64,000 nt of DNA from SKVR01 sp046291875 (GCA_046291875.1 JBKBSF010000002.1:62001-126000); one strand, 5' to 3'; shown: positions 52,881-62,655, counted from the stretch's first letter. The notes: generated by a model not told the origin, from the letters alone. Numbers and translations are program-made.

Positions 52881-55682
52881 TCAATGCATCATCATCCGAA
52901 AACCTCCGCCGCCTCCACCAGGCCCACGATCCATCAGATTAAGCTGTCGGTTGAGAGAATAGGTAAAGCTCAGCAGGAAATATCTTCCCAGTGAGTTGGT
53001 GATGGAACGCTCATAATAATTGGTTGCAGCCGTTTGGGTAACCCCCAGATCCTGATCCAGCAGGTTGAAGACAGATAGCTTTAATTCGCCACTGTTGTTC
53101 TTCAAAAAGGTGCGCGACAGGCTCATATCCAGCATAGGAATTTTCCGGTCGAATTGCGAAGTGCGCCCCTGGTAGATCTGGTAGCTGTATCCTCCCTGCA
53201 ATCGGTAGTGCTTCAGAAAACTCCAGTTCAGATCGGAAGAGTAAGTCTGATTTAAAAATGCCTGCTCGTTGTTGCTGAACTCATAGCGGGTAAGCTGATT
53301 GTTCAGGTTAGCGGTAAGCCGCAGTTCAAAAGCATCCACAGGACGGAAGATGTATCGAAAATTACCGTTGAGGATATTATTTACAATATCCTGCGATACA
53401 TCATTGAGCACATTTACACTCTCCATGCGGGTTAAACTACTTCCTACCATAAATCTGCTCTTGAGTCTTGCAGAAGAGAAATTCATATTGACAGACCCCC
53501 TGACATTGAGATTGTTGCCCACATTGAGCGGTGTGGTGGTGCGCACAAGGTTTTCATCTATGCTGATGGCATTGGCAATGGCATTGGTGGTATAATCGGC
53601 TGAGAAAAATCCGAAGTACCCAAACGAGGTTTCAGGGTTGAAAGAATTGAACCTCATTTGCCAACGATGACGATAGGCGGATCTGAGTTGCGGATTACCC
53701 TGGTAGACATTCAGCGGATCGCGATTGTCGATGATGGGCTGCAACTGCAATGCAGTGGGTTCTTGTACGAAAGTTTCGTAGTCAAACATTAAACGTCGCA
53801 GATTGGAGAAGTTATAATTGAACCTTGCCACCGGAAGTACATTGATATTCTCCTTACGAATATCCTGTTCCAGACTCAGCAGCGATCCTTTTAACAAGGA
53901 GGATTGTACAGCCCCTCCCAGTGTTATATTGAACTTTTCACGATTCACAAGAAGATTTACTCCTCCTCTGTTCCAGGTATAATCGTTGATATAATGATTG
54001 GATAGCAGCGAATTAAAGCTACCCTCAGCGCCTGGCTGTTCCAGATCGAAAACTTTTCTTTCTACCTCAGCCCTTGCCAGCGAAAGCTGGTAGTTTGTTT
54101 CGAGGAAAATCCGGTTTCCCAGAGGTTCGGTATAGGTGATATTGGCAGAGAGTGACCGGGTTTGGTCGGCCCTTTGCTGATCCTGGAGAATATTCTCCTC
54201 TGTAGTATTTTGCTGAAAGAACTGGTTGAGAGCATTGAGGGTGCTTTGCTGATCGTTGCTCCCCAGTCTGAAATCGGTGCTGGCAGTAAGTGTTCTGCCG
54301 GGTTTGCCCAACCTTTGGCGCCACAACAGGCTCGCATCCCAGTCAAGCTTATCGCCCTCAGCTTTAACGCTCTGATTGCTGGCGTTTTGCATCTCATTCT
54401 GCAGGTTAAACGTCTGGCTACCTGTTTGTTCAAAAGTATGGGTTCGGTTAAAGGCTCCGGAGGAAGTGAACAACAGACTGCTTGTTTCGCTGAACTTATG
54501 ATCCAGCCTGAGGCTCATCCGATGGTTGTAGTTTTGATTATCCTGCAACGTATTCTGATCGAAGTTGTAGTTGCCGGCGGGCAGATAGTTTTCTCTCTCC
54601 AGCTGTCGCTGCATATCGTGATCGAGCTGGTTGTAAAAATAGCTTGCCGAAAGCTCTGTTTGGGTACTGATCTTGCGGTTTACATTCAAACCGCCGGCCC
54701 ATGAGGTCATCAGCCCGTTGGAAGAGGCTCTTCCGTCGAAATTCACGGGTATAGCTCCGGGTCCGCTCTGGGTTTGAAAGTTGAGTCCTCTTCCACTGGC
54801 CAGACTTTGGGTTCCTCCGGTAAAGTTCATGTATTCACCAATGGAGAACCCCTGCTGGTTGAGGTTATTGCCCATTGCCAGCAACGAAGTTTGCCCTTTG
54901 CTGTTGAACCGGTTCAGGTTGGCCCGCCCCTGAAAACGGCTGTCAGGCCCATATCCCAGGGTTGTATTGCCAAAGGCGGCTTCCTTTCGGTCCTCTTTGA
55001 GCTCCAGATTCATGGTTCGTTCGCGTTGCCCATCGTCGATGCCAGTAAACTGGGCCTGCTCCGAACGCTGGTCAAATACCTGGATCCGTGCCACTGCATC
55101 GGCAGGCAGGTTTTGAGTGGCCATTTTGGGATCGCGCCCAAAGAACTCCCGTCCATCTACCAGTACACGGCGTACCTGCTCGCCCTGTGCTTCTACACTT
55201 CCATCGGCAGACACCACAATGCCCGGCATTCTTTTCAGCAAATCCTCTACGGTTTCGTTGGGAAGTGGCCTGAAGGCAAGGGCATCATATTCAATGGTGT
55301 CGTTGCGAACACGCATTGGGATGCGCTCCTGCTCCACCACCACCTCACGCAGCAGCTGGCTTTCGGCCGGCAGGGTAATCGCTCCCAGATCCAGAACAGC
55401 GCCTTCTGAGCTTGCCAGCGGAAGGGTGAGAGTAGCAAACCCCATGTAGGAAAACCGAATCAGGTAGTCGCGGGGTTGCACATTGGAAATCTCAAAATAA
55501 CCCTGGGTGTTACTCAGGGCATAATTGGCCATTACCGAGTCGCGGGCATTGAGGAGCAATATGGTTGCAGAGGGAAGCCCGGTGCCGCTCTCGTCGGTAA
55601 GTCTGCCTTTTATTTGATAGGTTTGCGAGCTGAGTGCCCAGGGCCAGAGGCCTATGATCAGTAGTATCAGTACTTTTTGCAT
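52881..55682 (-). CDS. TonB-dependent-receptor-like outer-membrane beta-barrel protein
   Basis: 933 aa from ATG 55682 (signal peptide MQKVLILLIIGLWPWALS). A carboxypeptidase-regulatory-like domain (YQIKGRLTDESGTGLPSATI) is followed by a plug (DLLKRMPGIVVSADGSVEAQ, VLVDGREFFGRDPKMA). The plug lacks a clear TonB box. The large barrel ends with FTYSLNRQLNLMDRG and a Gly-rich tail (GGGGGFRMMMH). The same family as the 24624 protein, but only loosely similar. It follows the GLPGLI gene by 53 bases in one operon, a frequent pairing in Bacteroidota. Substrate unknown. Confidence 0.88.
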   Translation of the reverse strand: MQKVLILLIIGLWPWALSSQTYQIKGRLTDESGTGLPSATILLLNARDSVMANYALSNTQGYFEISNVQPRDYLIRFSYMGFATLTLPLASSEGAVLDLGAITLPAESQLLREVVVEQERIPMRVRNDTIEYDALAFRPLPNETVEDLLKRMPGIVVSADGSVEAQGEQVRRVLVDGREFFGRDPKMATQNLPADAVARIQVFDQRSEQAQFTGIDDGQRERTMNLELKEDRKEAAFGNTTLGYGPDSRFQGRANLNRFNSKGQTSLLAMGNNLNQQGFSIGEYMNFTGGTQSLASGRGLNFQTQSGPGAIPVNFDGRASSNGLMTSWAGGLNVNRKISTQTELSASYFYNQLDHDMQRQLERENYLPAGNYNFDQNTLQDNQNYNHRMSLRLDHKFSETSSLLFTSSGAFNRTHTFEQTGSQTFNLQNEMQNASNQSVKAEGDKLDWDASLLWRQRLGKPGRTLTASTDFRLGSNDQQSTLNALNQFFQQNTTEENILQDQQRADQTRSLSANITYTEPLGNRIFLETNYQLSLARAEVERKVFDLEQPGAEGSFNSLLSNHYINDYTWNRGGVNLLVNREKFNITLGGAVQSSLLKGSLLSLEQDIRKENINVLPVARFNYNFSNLRRLMFDYETFVQEPTALQLQPIIDNRDPLNVYQGNPQLRSAYRHRWQMRFNSFNPETSFGYFGFFSADYTTNAIANAISIDENLVRTTTPLNVGNNLNVRGSVNMNFSSARLKSRFMVGSSLTRMESVNVLNDVSQDIVNNILNGNFRYIFRPVDAFELRLTANLNNQLTRYEFSNNEQAFLNQTYSSDLNWSFLKHYRLQGGYSYQIYQGRTSQFDRKIPMLDMSLSRTFLKNNSGELKLSVFNLLDQDLGVTQTAATNYYERSITNSLGRYFLLSFTYSLNRQLNLMDRGPGGGGGGFRMMMH

Positions 55683-55735
55683 ATTCTTACACGAAATAAA
55701 TTGTAAAAGGATAAAGTTGCTTTTGGGGTTGGCTT

Positions 55736-56464
55736 TCAAAAACGAAACCCACCCCCCTGGCGCATACGTTCGCGCTGTTCTTCCATCATTTTATTGAATT
55801 GCTGTCGGGATATAACTTCTCCGCGCGAAGGTTTACGTATCTCATTACGGTTCAGGGGTCGTATCTGCACACTGCGGGCTACCCAAACCTGCTCGCCATT
55901 GTTGATATCGAGCGCAAGAATGGCACCAGGCAAGTTGGCATACCGGTCGGGCCCCAAAAAAGGTTGCAGGCCTACTGTAAACCATGCCGTAATTTCCTGT
56001 TGTGTTACGGTATCGGTATACCAGGCCATCTGACAACGGTACCCGGCAATATCCATAAACTCATTTCCCAGTCTCCAGGGAGCCAACGATACTGTATCAA
56101 CGATCAGGTAGTTGCGGCCCATCATCTCCATGGCAACAATGCGCTGCTGGTCTGCAAGTGATACATAGGTTTCACTGGTAGGCCACCGCATTGTCATCCG
56201 GCCCCCACCCCTACCCTGCATGCTAACAGGCTCCTCTTCCTCAACTGCTTTATAAAGCCGCTCCTGGGTATTAAAGGCCAGAACGAAATCCTGTTTGCGA
56301 AACTGGGGGATCATCCCTTTGAGCTCTTCCCTCTCGGGGGGTATATTGCGGTGCATGTCCAGAGAATATTCATACCGGATTACCCCTTCGGCTACTTGGG
56401 CGTGGAGTTCAGAACACCAGACTGCGGCAGCCATAACAAAGCTCATGAGTAAGATTTTTTGCAT
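55736..56464 (-). CDS. GLPGLI-family exported protein
   Basis: 242 aa. Signal peptide (MQKILLMSFVMAAAVWCSE, ending LHAQ). The family core is seen in GVIRYEYSLDMH, YLIVDTVSLAPWRLGNEFMDIAGYRCQMA, and FLGPDRYANLPGAILALDINNGE, whose GPDxYxxLPGAIL is the name-giving GLPGLI motif (here LPGAI). The C-terminus is basic (EEQRERMRQGGGFRF). The family is periplasmic and often precedes a TonB-type barrel gene, as here. Function is undefined, possibly partner or cargo handling for the barrel. Divergent to the histidine kinase gene at 56696. Confidence 0.9.
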   Translation of the reverse strand: MQKILLMSFVMAAAVWCSELHAQVAEGVIRYEYSLDMHRNIPPEREELKGMIPQFRKQDFVLAFNTQERLYKAVEEEEPVSMQGRGGGRMTMRWPTSETYVSLADQQRIVAMEMMGRNYLIVDTVSLAPWRLGNEFMDIAGYRCQMAWYTDTVTQQEITAWFTVGLQPFLGPDRYANLPGAILALDINNGEQVWVARSVQIRPLNRNEIRKPSRGEVISRQQFNKMMEEQRERMRQGGGFRF

Positions 56465-56488
56465 ATTGACAGTAGATTAAAAATAGAA

Positions 56489-56500
56489 CAAACTTGTTTG
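56489..56500. promoter_or_regulatory. palindromic candidate operator
   Basis: CAAACTTGTTTG is a perfect inverted repeat (CAAAC, TT, GTTTG) in the divergent region between the GLPGLI and kinase genes. It is a candidate site for the adjacent response regulator. Palindrome seen; function inferred. Confidence 0.35.
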
Positions 56501-56568
56501 CGAATACAACACAACCGATACCGCACCTGCGGCAGAGTTCAACGAAGTTAAACACAACTGAATACCGA

Positions 56569-56576
56569 CAAAATTA
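56569..56576 (-). promoter_or_regulatory. -7 box of the GLPGLI-TonB operon
   Basis: The minus strand reads TAATTTTG, 105 bases before ATG 56464. No -33 partner at the right distance. Confidence 0.4.
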
Positions 56577-56639
56577 TTCATCATCTGTCAATACGCAGGT
56601 TAATATAGGGCAAAACAAGGTTAATAAAAGGTTAATGCT

Positions 56640-56671
56640 TTTGCAGTACCCCGTGGAATATGCTAATTTTG
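56640..56671 (+). promoter_or_regulatory. strong Bacteroidetes-type promoter of the two-component operon
   Basis: TTTG (56640-56643), 20 bases, TAATTTTG (56664-56671): both boxes and spacing are consensus. The transcript would start near 56677, about 20 nt before ATG 56696. Confidence 0.75.
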
Positions 56672-56695
56672 AGGCACATTGATAATTGATGTCTC

Positions 56696-58156
56696 ATGAC
56701 CCTGAAAAAACTACCCGTTGCGCTGATGCTTTTCAGCCTGGTATTGCTAATAGTACTGCAGGCCTTGTGGTTGCGAACCGAATACCGCAGCTCGGTAGAT
56801 GCCTTCAGCCGTGAAACCCAGATGGTTTTTCGCAGCACACTGCACCAGCTCAGCGACAGCATTTTTTCAAGGAGTTTTCTGGAAATACCCGAAAGTCTGG
56901 AAGGAGATACAGCACGCAAAAACCAGGTCCGGCAGTGGAGCACCTCTCCCGGAAACATTCGTCATATTTCCATCGTAGACCTGGGTCGTAACGACAGCAT
57001 AGCAGCCACCAACGACACCATCCCCATTACCACCAGGCAGATGACCCTTACTTTTCAGAACCCCGAAAACCCGGACGATAGTTTGCGTATAAGCCGCCGG
57101 TTCAGAACACACCCTCAGGATGTCAGATGGATGCTTACCCCTGAGACCTATGGCTACAACAAAGACAGCATTGAGGTTTACTATCGTCGCAATCTCAATG
57201 CATCGCTGGCCCGGTTGCCGTTTACGATCCTGGAAAAAGACTATGTTCCCCAGGCCCGCCCCACCTACGCAAGCACCGCAGACACTCTACCCTTTACTAC
57301 TGCCTGGGTGCCTTTTGCCAGAAAAATGTACGCAGCCGATTTCAGCACCGGATCGTGGTTCCTTCGCAGAAAACTTTTGCCCCAGGCGGGTTTTGCTGCC
57401 ATTACCACTATGCTGATCTTTACCTCCTTCCTGATGGTCTGGCGCAGTATGCGCGCAAGGGAAAAGCTCATGGAGCAGAAGGATGATTTCATCGGCAACA
57501 TCACACACGAGCTCAAAACACCCCTTGCCAGCGCTGGAGTAGCACTGGAAGCCATCAGCAACTTCGATGTATTGCAGGACCAGAACAAAACCAGGGAATA
57601 TTTGCTGCAGGCACGCCACGAACTCCACCGTCTTGAGGTCATGACAGAAAAAATTCTCCGGACCTCTGTAATGGACTATGCGGGTGAGATCCTACAGCAT
57701 AGCAGCAGGCTGGATCTGAGCTCACTTACGCATGAGGCACTGGACACCCTCCAGATGCTGGCCCGCAGCAAAGGGATCGAACTGGTGCTGGAAAGCCGGG
57801 GCAGTGCCCACATAAAAGGCCATCCCGATCATCTCACTCAAATGATCTGCAATCTGGCCGACAATGCAATAAAATACGCAGCAGAAGGGAAAAAAGTGAC
57901 TTTCCAGATCGCAGAGCTGCCCCAGTATATAATTCTGGAAGTGACAGACCACGGCCCGGGCATTGCTGCTGAGCACCATGCAAGGATCTTCGAAAAGTTC
58001 TACCGCATACCCACAGGCAATGTTCACAATGTAAAAGGTTACGGACTGGGATTGCACTATGTTGCCGAAGTTGTAAAGCTACACCAGGGCAGGATCACCC
58101 TCGACAGCCAGCCGGGCAAGGGTTGCCGCTTCATCATCAAGCTCCCCAGGAACTAA
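56696..58156 (+). CDS. membrane sensor histidine kinase
   Basis: 486 aa. TM1 (about 5-24) and TM2 (about 227-247) flank a ~200-residue periplasmic sensor with no named domain. HisKA at about 260-325 has the phospho-His in NITHELKTPLAS. HATPase_c at 375-485 has NLADNAIKYA, DHGPGI, IFEKFYRI and GYGLGLHYV. It pairs with the OmpR-type regulator that starts 94 bases after its stop. Divergent to the GLPGLI/TonB operon, so sensing of envelope stress or of that barrel's ligand is a plausible role, inferred only from position. Confidence 0.93.
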   Translation: MTLKKLPVALMLFSLVLLIVLQALWLRTEYRSSVDAFSRETQMVFRSTLHQLSDSIFSRSFLEIPESLEGDTARKNQVRQWSTSPGNIRHISIVDLGRNDSIAATNDTIPITTRQMTLTFQNPENPDDSLRISRRFRTHPQDVRWMLTPETYGYNKDSIEVYYRRNLNASLARLPFTILEKDYVPQARPTYASTADTLPFTTAWVPFARKMYAADFSTGSWFLRRKLLPQAGFAAITTMLIFTSFLMVWRSMRAREKLMEQKDDFIGNITHELKTPLASAGVALEAISNFDVLQDQNKTREYLLQARHELHRLEVMTEKILRTSVMDYAGEILQHSSRLDLSSLTHEALDTLQMLARSKGIELVLESRGSAHIKGHPDHLTQMICNLADNAIKYAAEGKKVTFQIAELPQYIILEVTDHGPGIAAEHHARIFEKFYRIPTGNVHNVKGYGLGLHYVAEVVKLHQGRITLDSQPGKGCRFIIKLPRN

Positions 58157-58250
58157 AAAAACCTGCAGACCCCATTACCTTAGCAGCACAAAAAAACCCA
58201 ACCTGAAACCCACCAGATACTCCAACCACAGATTTAACAAACACCCTCCT

Positions 58251-58985
58251 ATGACCACGCCATCCATTCGCATACTCTATGTTGAAGACGAGCCCTTTCT
58301 GGCCCGTGTAGTAAAAGAAAGCCTCGAAAGCCGCAACTTCGATGTGCTTCTGGAGAGTGATGGCAGCAAGGTACTGGAGGCTTTCCGGAAGTATCAGCCT
58401 CATATCTGCGTATTGGATGTCATGCTACCGGGGGTGGATGGCTTTAGCCTGGCCAGTGAAATAAAACTGCTGGCACCAGCCATGCCGGTAATCTTTCTTA
58501 CGGCCCGCACCCAGACCAAGGATCTGCTGAAAGGCTTCGAATCGGGTGGCAACGACTATCTGCGCAAACCTTTCAGCATGGAAGAACTCATTGTTCGCAT
58601 CCAGAATTTGCTGCGCCTGGCCACCCCCATGGATAACAATACAGCAAACGGGAAAAACCCGGAGGCCATCTTCATCGGCACATACATTTTCAATCCGCAC
58701 CAGTACGAGCTACAGCACTCCAGCCAAACCCGCAAACTCTCTTTGCGCGAGACACGCCTGCTCAGCCTGCTTACCCACAACCTGGGCCAGCCTGTATTGC
58801 GACAGGAAATTCTGCTGGAACTCTGGGGCGACGACTCCTTCTACAACTCCCGCAATCTGGATGTGTATATCTCGCGCCTGCGCGATTACCTCTCCGCCGA
58901 CCCTTCCATCCAGATCATTACATTAAAGGGGATTGGTTACAGGGTGCAGGTGCAAAACCCAAACAACGACTTGCCGATTGCCTGA
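58251..58985 (+). CDS. OmpR/PhoB-family response regulator with altered C-terminus
   Basis: 244 aa. The receiver domain is complete (YVEDEPFLARVV acidic pocket, phospho-Asp in CVLDVMLPG, Thr in FLTARTQ, Lys in YLRKPFS). The winged-helix effector (about 140-235) ends KGIGYRV, and then the last residues read QVQNPNNDLPIA. A near-identical copy of this 3' end at 63761 ends EQNP and stop, so the end here looks fused at a rearrangement joint. The helix-wing fold should still be intact. Cognate to the kinase upstream. Confidence 0.93.
   Translation: MTTPSIRILYVEDEPFLARVVKESLESRNFDVLLESDGSKVLEAFRKYQPHICVLDVMLPGVDGFSLASEIKLLAPAMPVIFLTARTQTKDLLKGFESGGNDYLRKPFSMEELIVRIQNLLRLATPMDNNTANGKNPEAIFIGTYIFNPHQYELQHSSQTRKLSLRETRLLSLLTHNLGQPVLRQEILLELWGDDSFYNSRNLDVYISRLRDYLSADPSIQIITLKGIGYRVQVQNPNNDLPIA
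58867..58960 (+). repeat. duplicated 94-bp end of the response-regulator gene, copy 1
   Basis: 94 bases match 63761-63854 with only 3 differences. Identity stops sharply on both sides, at AAACCC on the right. This copy is inside the functional regulator gene. Confidence 0.85.
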
Positions 58986-59422
58986 AAGAACATGAGAAAG
59001 ATGAAGTATTTCTAATTGCCCACTCCATGGGATCTATTATCGCCTTTGATGTATTAAGCTTTTTTGTACCGGAATCAAAAGTCCATACCTTTATCACCAT
59101 TGGCTCACCATTGGGTTTGCCTCTGGTTATAAGCAAAATAGCATCCCAATACAAAAACAACCCCAGCGGAAGAAAGGAAATGGTAGCCCCACCCGGCATT
59201 TATGTAAACTGGATTAATTTTTCTGATGTGCTGGACAAAATAACAATGAGTTATAAGCTTTCGCAGAAATTTAAATTCAACAAGAATGCCATTAAACCAA
59301 AAGATTTTGCTGTTGCAAACGACTATATCAGTGAAGACAGAGAGTCTAACCCTCACAAATCGTTTGGATATTTACGCACGGAAGAGTTTTCCATGGCTTT
59401 GCACAACTTTCTGACACATTAA
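58964..59422 (+). pseudogene. 5'-truncated alpha/beta-hydrolase (lipase-like)
   Basis: A frame overlapping the regulator's last codons reads QRLADCLKEHEKDEVFLIAH and then SMGSIIAFDVLSFF. AHSMG is the nucleophile elbow (Ser in GxSxG-like HSMGS). TIGSPLGLP and a downstream Asp region follow, ending ...ALHNFLTH. The hydrolase N-terminal half, with the oxyanion region, is missing: the similarity begins exactly where the regulator's duplicated 3' end stops. An internal ATG at 59027 could start a peptide lacking the nucleophile context. Best read as a gene remnant created by a recombination event. Confidence 0.75.
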
Positions 59423-59511
59423 AAACAAGAAACTCAATTCATTCAAACAGCTCAACAATACCCCTTTTCATAAACTTTAATTTAACCGAATTCAGACCAA
59501 TCAATTTTATC

Positions 59512-59519
59512 TAATTTTG
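59512..59519 (+). promoter_or_regulatory. -7 box of the second SLC13 gene
   Basis: TAATTTTG matches TAnnTTTG, 43 bases before ATG 59562. No TTTG at ideal -33 spacing. Confidence 0.5.
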
Positions 59520-59561
59520 TGCAGCTTTACAATTAAGGTTCATACGTAAATACCAAGCTTC

Positions 59562-61331
59562 ATGGATCATCATATAGTTTTCGGAGTACTTATCCTTGCC
59601 CTGCTGCTATTTGCCTGGGGCCGCATACGTCATGATTTTGTTGCGCTGATCTCATTAAGTGTATTGCTTATTTTCGGTATAGTTGAACCCGAAAAAGCTT
59701 TTCTCGGTTTTGGACACCCGGCAGTTATAACAGTGGCAGCAGTGCTGGTAATAGGGAAAGCACTTGAGTTTTCCGGTGTCGTAGATTTGCTCGGGAAATG
59801 GGTAATGAAGCTTGGCTCCAATCTCCTGCTGCAGATCTTTGCACTCTCCATACTTGTAGCTGTGGCTTCAGCTTTTATGAACAATGTGGGTGCGCTTGCC
59901 ATTATGATGCCCATAGCCATACACCTTGCCCGCAAGAGCGGAAACCCACCTTCGCTTATCCTGATGCCCATAGCTTTTGCTTCACTGCTTGGAGGAATGA
60001 CTACCCTCATAGGTACACCGCCCAATATCATCATTGCAACTTTTCGTAGTGATGAGCTCGGAGAACCCTTCGGTATGTTTGCTTTTACCCGTGTGGGCGT
60101 GGGTGTTGCCATTGCAGGCATCGCATTTATCACCCTTATAGGCTGGCGATTGCTGCCAAAAAGAGTAGCTAAAAAATCGGATTCAGAGCTTTTTGACATT
60201 GACGATTATATTACTGAGGTAATCATAACCGATGAATCAAAAATAAAGGACAAAAGTATTGAGGAGCTTACTGAAATGTCGAAAGCAGATTTTCAGATAC
60301 TTGGACTGGTAAGATCAGGAAAACGCATTCATGCTCCCGATACAGATGAGATACTGCTTTCAAAGGATATCCTGATTGTTGAAACTGATACAGAGGGGTT
60401 GAAAACATTCATGGATGATACGGGGGTTGAACTGGTGGGTGGTAAAAAAATCCGAAAAGATGCCGTTGGCTCTGATAAAATTGCCGTCAATGAAGCTATC
60501 GTGATGGCCGACTCGCCCCTGATTGGCCAAACAGCTGCATCTCTGCGCATGCGTAGCCGCTACGGAATAAACTTATTGGCAGTGGCACGTCGGCAGCATC
60601 AAATCCGCCGCCGCCTAGACCATGTGGTATTCAGGACAGGGGATGTTTTACTATTGCAGGGGCGAGAGCACCTGATGTTTGACACTATGACTTCAATGGG
60701 CTGCCTGCCTCTGGCCCGCCGTGGTTTACGTCTGGGTTACCAAACAAAAATCCCCCTTGCATTGGGAATCTTTTTGGCCGCTATTGCACTGGTGGTGGCA
60801 GGATTATTACCCGTTCAGGTGGCTTTCACCATGGCTGCCATTGCAATGATCCTTACCGGGGTTTTACCTGTAAAAGAATTTTATCGCAGTATCGACTGGC
60901 CGGTGATTGTGTTGCTTGGTGCCATGATACCTGTTGGGGCAGCCCTGGAAACCAGCGGAGGGGCTGGACTGATTGCCCAAACCGTTGCAGGGCTGGGTAA
61001 AGAGCTTCCACCCTGGGCATTGATTGCAATAATTCTGGTGTTCACCATGTTTTTATCCGACATTATTAACAATGCAGCCACTGTTGTCTTGATGGCCCCC
61101 ATAGCCATAAGTGTGGCCAAAGGATTGGGTTACTCAGTTGATCCTTTTCTGATGGCCGTGGCCATTGGAGCCTCATGTGCCTTCCTCACACCCATCGGTC
61201 ATCAATCCAACACCCTTGTGATGGGGCCAGGCGGATACAAGTTTACCGATTACTGGCGCATGGGCCTGCCCCTTGAAATCATTATTGTGGTTATTGGCGT
61301 GCCATTGATCATGTGGGTGTGGCCTTTGTAA
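59562..61331 (+). CDS. SLC13/DASS-family anion symporter with two RCK_C domains
   Basis: 589 aa. First membrane half (1 to about 200) has LIGTPPNIIIATF. Two RCK_C-like domains lie at about 210-283 and 300-372 (SKADFQILGLVRSG, RYGINLLAVARRQ). Second membrane half (about 385-589) has DIINNAATVVLMAP and the closing PIGHQSNTLVMGPGGYKFTDY. This is the standard arrangement, in contrast to the four-RCK version at 4052. The final GYKFTDYWRMGLPL matches that protein's end (SYRFTDYTRVGIPL), so they are paralogues. Substrate not evident. Confidence 0.93.
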   Translation: MDHHIVFGVLILALLLFAWGRIRHDFVALISLSVLLIFGIVEPEKAFLGFGHPAVITVAAVLVIGKALEFSGVVDLLGKWVMKLGSNLLLQIFALSILVAVASAFMNNVGALAIMMPIAIHLARKSGNPPSLILMPIAFASLLGGMTTLIGTPPNIIIATFRSDELGEPFGMFAFTRVGVGVAIAGIAFITLIGWRLLPKRVAKKSDSELFDIDDYITEVIITDESKIKDKSIEELTEMSKADFQILGLVRSGKRIHAPDTDEILLSKDILIVETDTEGLKTFMDDTGVELVGGKKIRKDAVGSDKIAVNEAIVMADSPLIGQTAASLRMRSRYGINLLAVARRQHQIRRRLDHVVFRTGDVLLLQGREHLMFDTMTSMGCLPLARRGLRLGYQTKIPLALGIFLAAIALVVAGLLPVQVAFTMAAIAMILTGVLPVKEFYRSIDWPVIVLLGAMIPVGAALETSGGAGLIAQTVAGLGKELPPWALIAIILVFTMFLSDIINNAATVVLMAPIAISVAKGLGYSVDPFLMAVAIGASCAFLTPIGHQSNTLVMGPGGYKFTDYWRMGLPLEIIIVVIGVPLIMWVWPL

Positions 61332-61409
61332 CATTCCATTTCTTTGCACCCTTTAAATTAAATACTCTCTGAACAGATTACCGTTAACAGCTATAAAATA
61401 TATACTATT

Positions 61410-61520
61410 ATGCAGAATTACTTCAGTGATCTCCGTGGCGAATTATTTCAATATTATGACAGCCTGGTAGCATTTACCCCAAAATTGCTTTTGGGGCTTC
61501 TGGTGATTTTCCTGGCATAG
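61410..61520 (+). pseudogene. truncated N-terminus of an MscS-like membrane protein
   Basis: 36 codons from ATG 61410 (MQNYFSDLRGELFQYYDSLV) followed by a hydrophobic start (TPKLLLGLLVIFLA), then TAG at 61518-61520. The pattern of a short amphipathic lead then PKLLxxLLxxxxAW is that of MscS-type channels in Bacteroidota. What follows the stop shows no continuation in any frame. Alternatively it is a genuine 36-residue small membrane protein. Confidence 0.5.
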
Positions 61521-61605
61521 GTAGCTTAACGGTAAACTCATCAAATTCCTTTTTAACAGATTGTTGTTTTATCCATCCACCCCTTAAAACATTAATGTAC
61601 GGCTT

Positions 61606-62655
61606 TTAATCTACCTCCCCGTCTCCTGTCATCAAAATGGCAAAAGGTCTGAGCCGGGGCATTTTGGAAAAGGCTACTACAACAATAACCATTAAAGGAA
61701 CACTCAGAAACATACCAACGACTCCCCAAATGGCGCCCCAGAACGCCAGGGAGAGAATGATTACCAATGGGCTAAGGTTAACGCTGTTGCCCATTACCCT
61801 GGGGTCGATAAAATTCCCTATTACCACCTGAATTGCGCCAACAAATATCAGCACCAGTATACCCGGTCCAAATTCCCCGAACTGCAAAAAGCTGAAAAGC
61901 ACGGGCAGGGTTGTTGCCAAATACGAACCTAAAACCGGGATGTAATTGAGCAGAAAAATCAAAAAAGCCCAGAAAACCGGGAAGTCTATCCCCACTGCTA
62001 TCAGAACAATATAGCTCAAAACACCGGTAGAAAGGCTAATCAAGGTTTTCAGCACCAGGTACTTTGAAACTGATCGCTCCACCTTTTCTATCATACGGTA
62101 AGTATCTTCAAACTTTTGAGTATCCTCAAAAGCCTTTTGGAGTTTTTTTCTAAAGGAAGATTCTTCAATAAAAATGAATAGGGTATAAACAATCATCATA
62201 AAGACGGTACCCAGTAAACCGGAGGAATAATCCAGAAGAGAAAATGCAGCTGATCCGAAATCAAAGTCCTGAAAGTAACCTTTCAAAGAGTCCAGAAGGT
62301 CAATATTAAAAGCCTCGTTGACCCTGTTTATGAGTTTATCAACATTTTCCAGATATCCTTCATACGTATTGGCTAGTATGCGAAAATTGGATATGACGAT
62401 GTTAACAACAAAGTTTAAAGCAAGCAGTATTATCAGAAAAGAAATCAGATTTTTAACCCATTCAGGAACCCTGTTTTTCACGAAACCGATTCGATTCATA
62501 AATAACCTTATCTGCTTAACAATAAGCCAGAGCAGCATCGCAAATACAAAAGGCATTATAAGGCTTTTGCCAATGACCAGGATATACAGGGTGGCCATGA
62601 AAACGAAGAAAATACCGGCTAAGCTCTTGAAATCTATATATTTGTTGGTTTGCAT
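61606..62655 (-). CDS. AI-2E family transporter (PerM/YdiK-like permease)
   Basis: 349 aa with about eight TM helices. Family landmarks: the long cytoplasmic/periplasmic stretch before residue 155, SKYLVLKTLISLSTGVLSYI, FWAFLIFLLNYIPVLGSYLATTLPV, and a C-terminal GAIWGVVGMFLSVPLMVI. The family includes exporters of autoinducer-2, Na+/H+ antiporters and proteins of unknown substrate, so the name is only a family label. Single gene on the minus strand. Confidence 0.93.
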   Translation of the reverse strand: MQTNKYIDFKSLAGIFFVFMATLYILVIGKSLIMPFVFAMLLWLIVKQIRLFMNRIGFVKNRVPEWVKNLISFLIILLALNFVVNIVISNFRILANTYEGYLENVDKLINRVNEAFNIDLLDSLKGYFQDFDFGSAAFSLLDYSSGLLGTVFMMIVYTLFIFIEESSFRKKLQKAFEDTQKFEDTYRMIEKVERSVSKYLVLKTLISLSTGVLSYIVLIAVGIDFPVFWAFLIFLLNYIPVLGSYLATTLPVLFSFLQFGEFGPGILVLIFVGAIQVVIGNFIDPRVMGNSVNLSPLVIILSLAFWGAIWGVVGMFLSVPLMVIVVVAFSKMPRLRPFAILMTGDGEVD

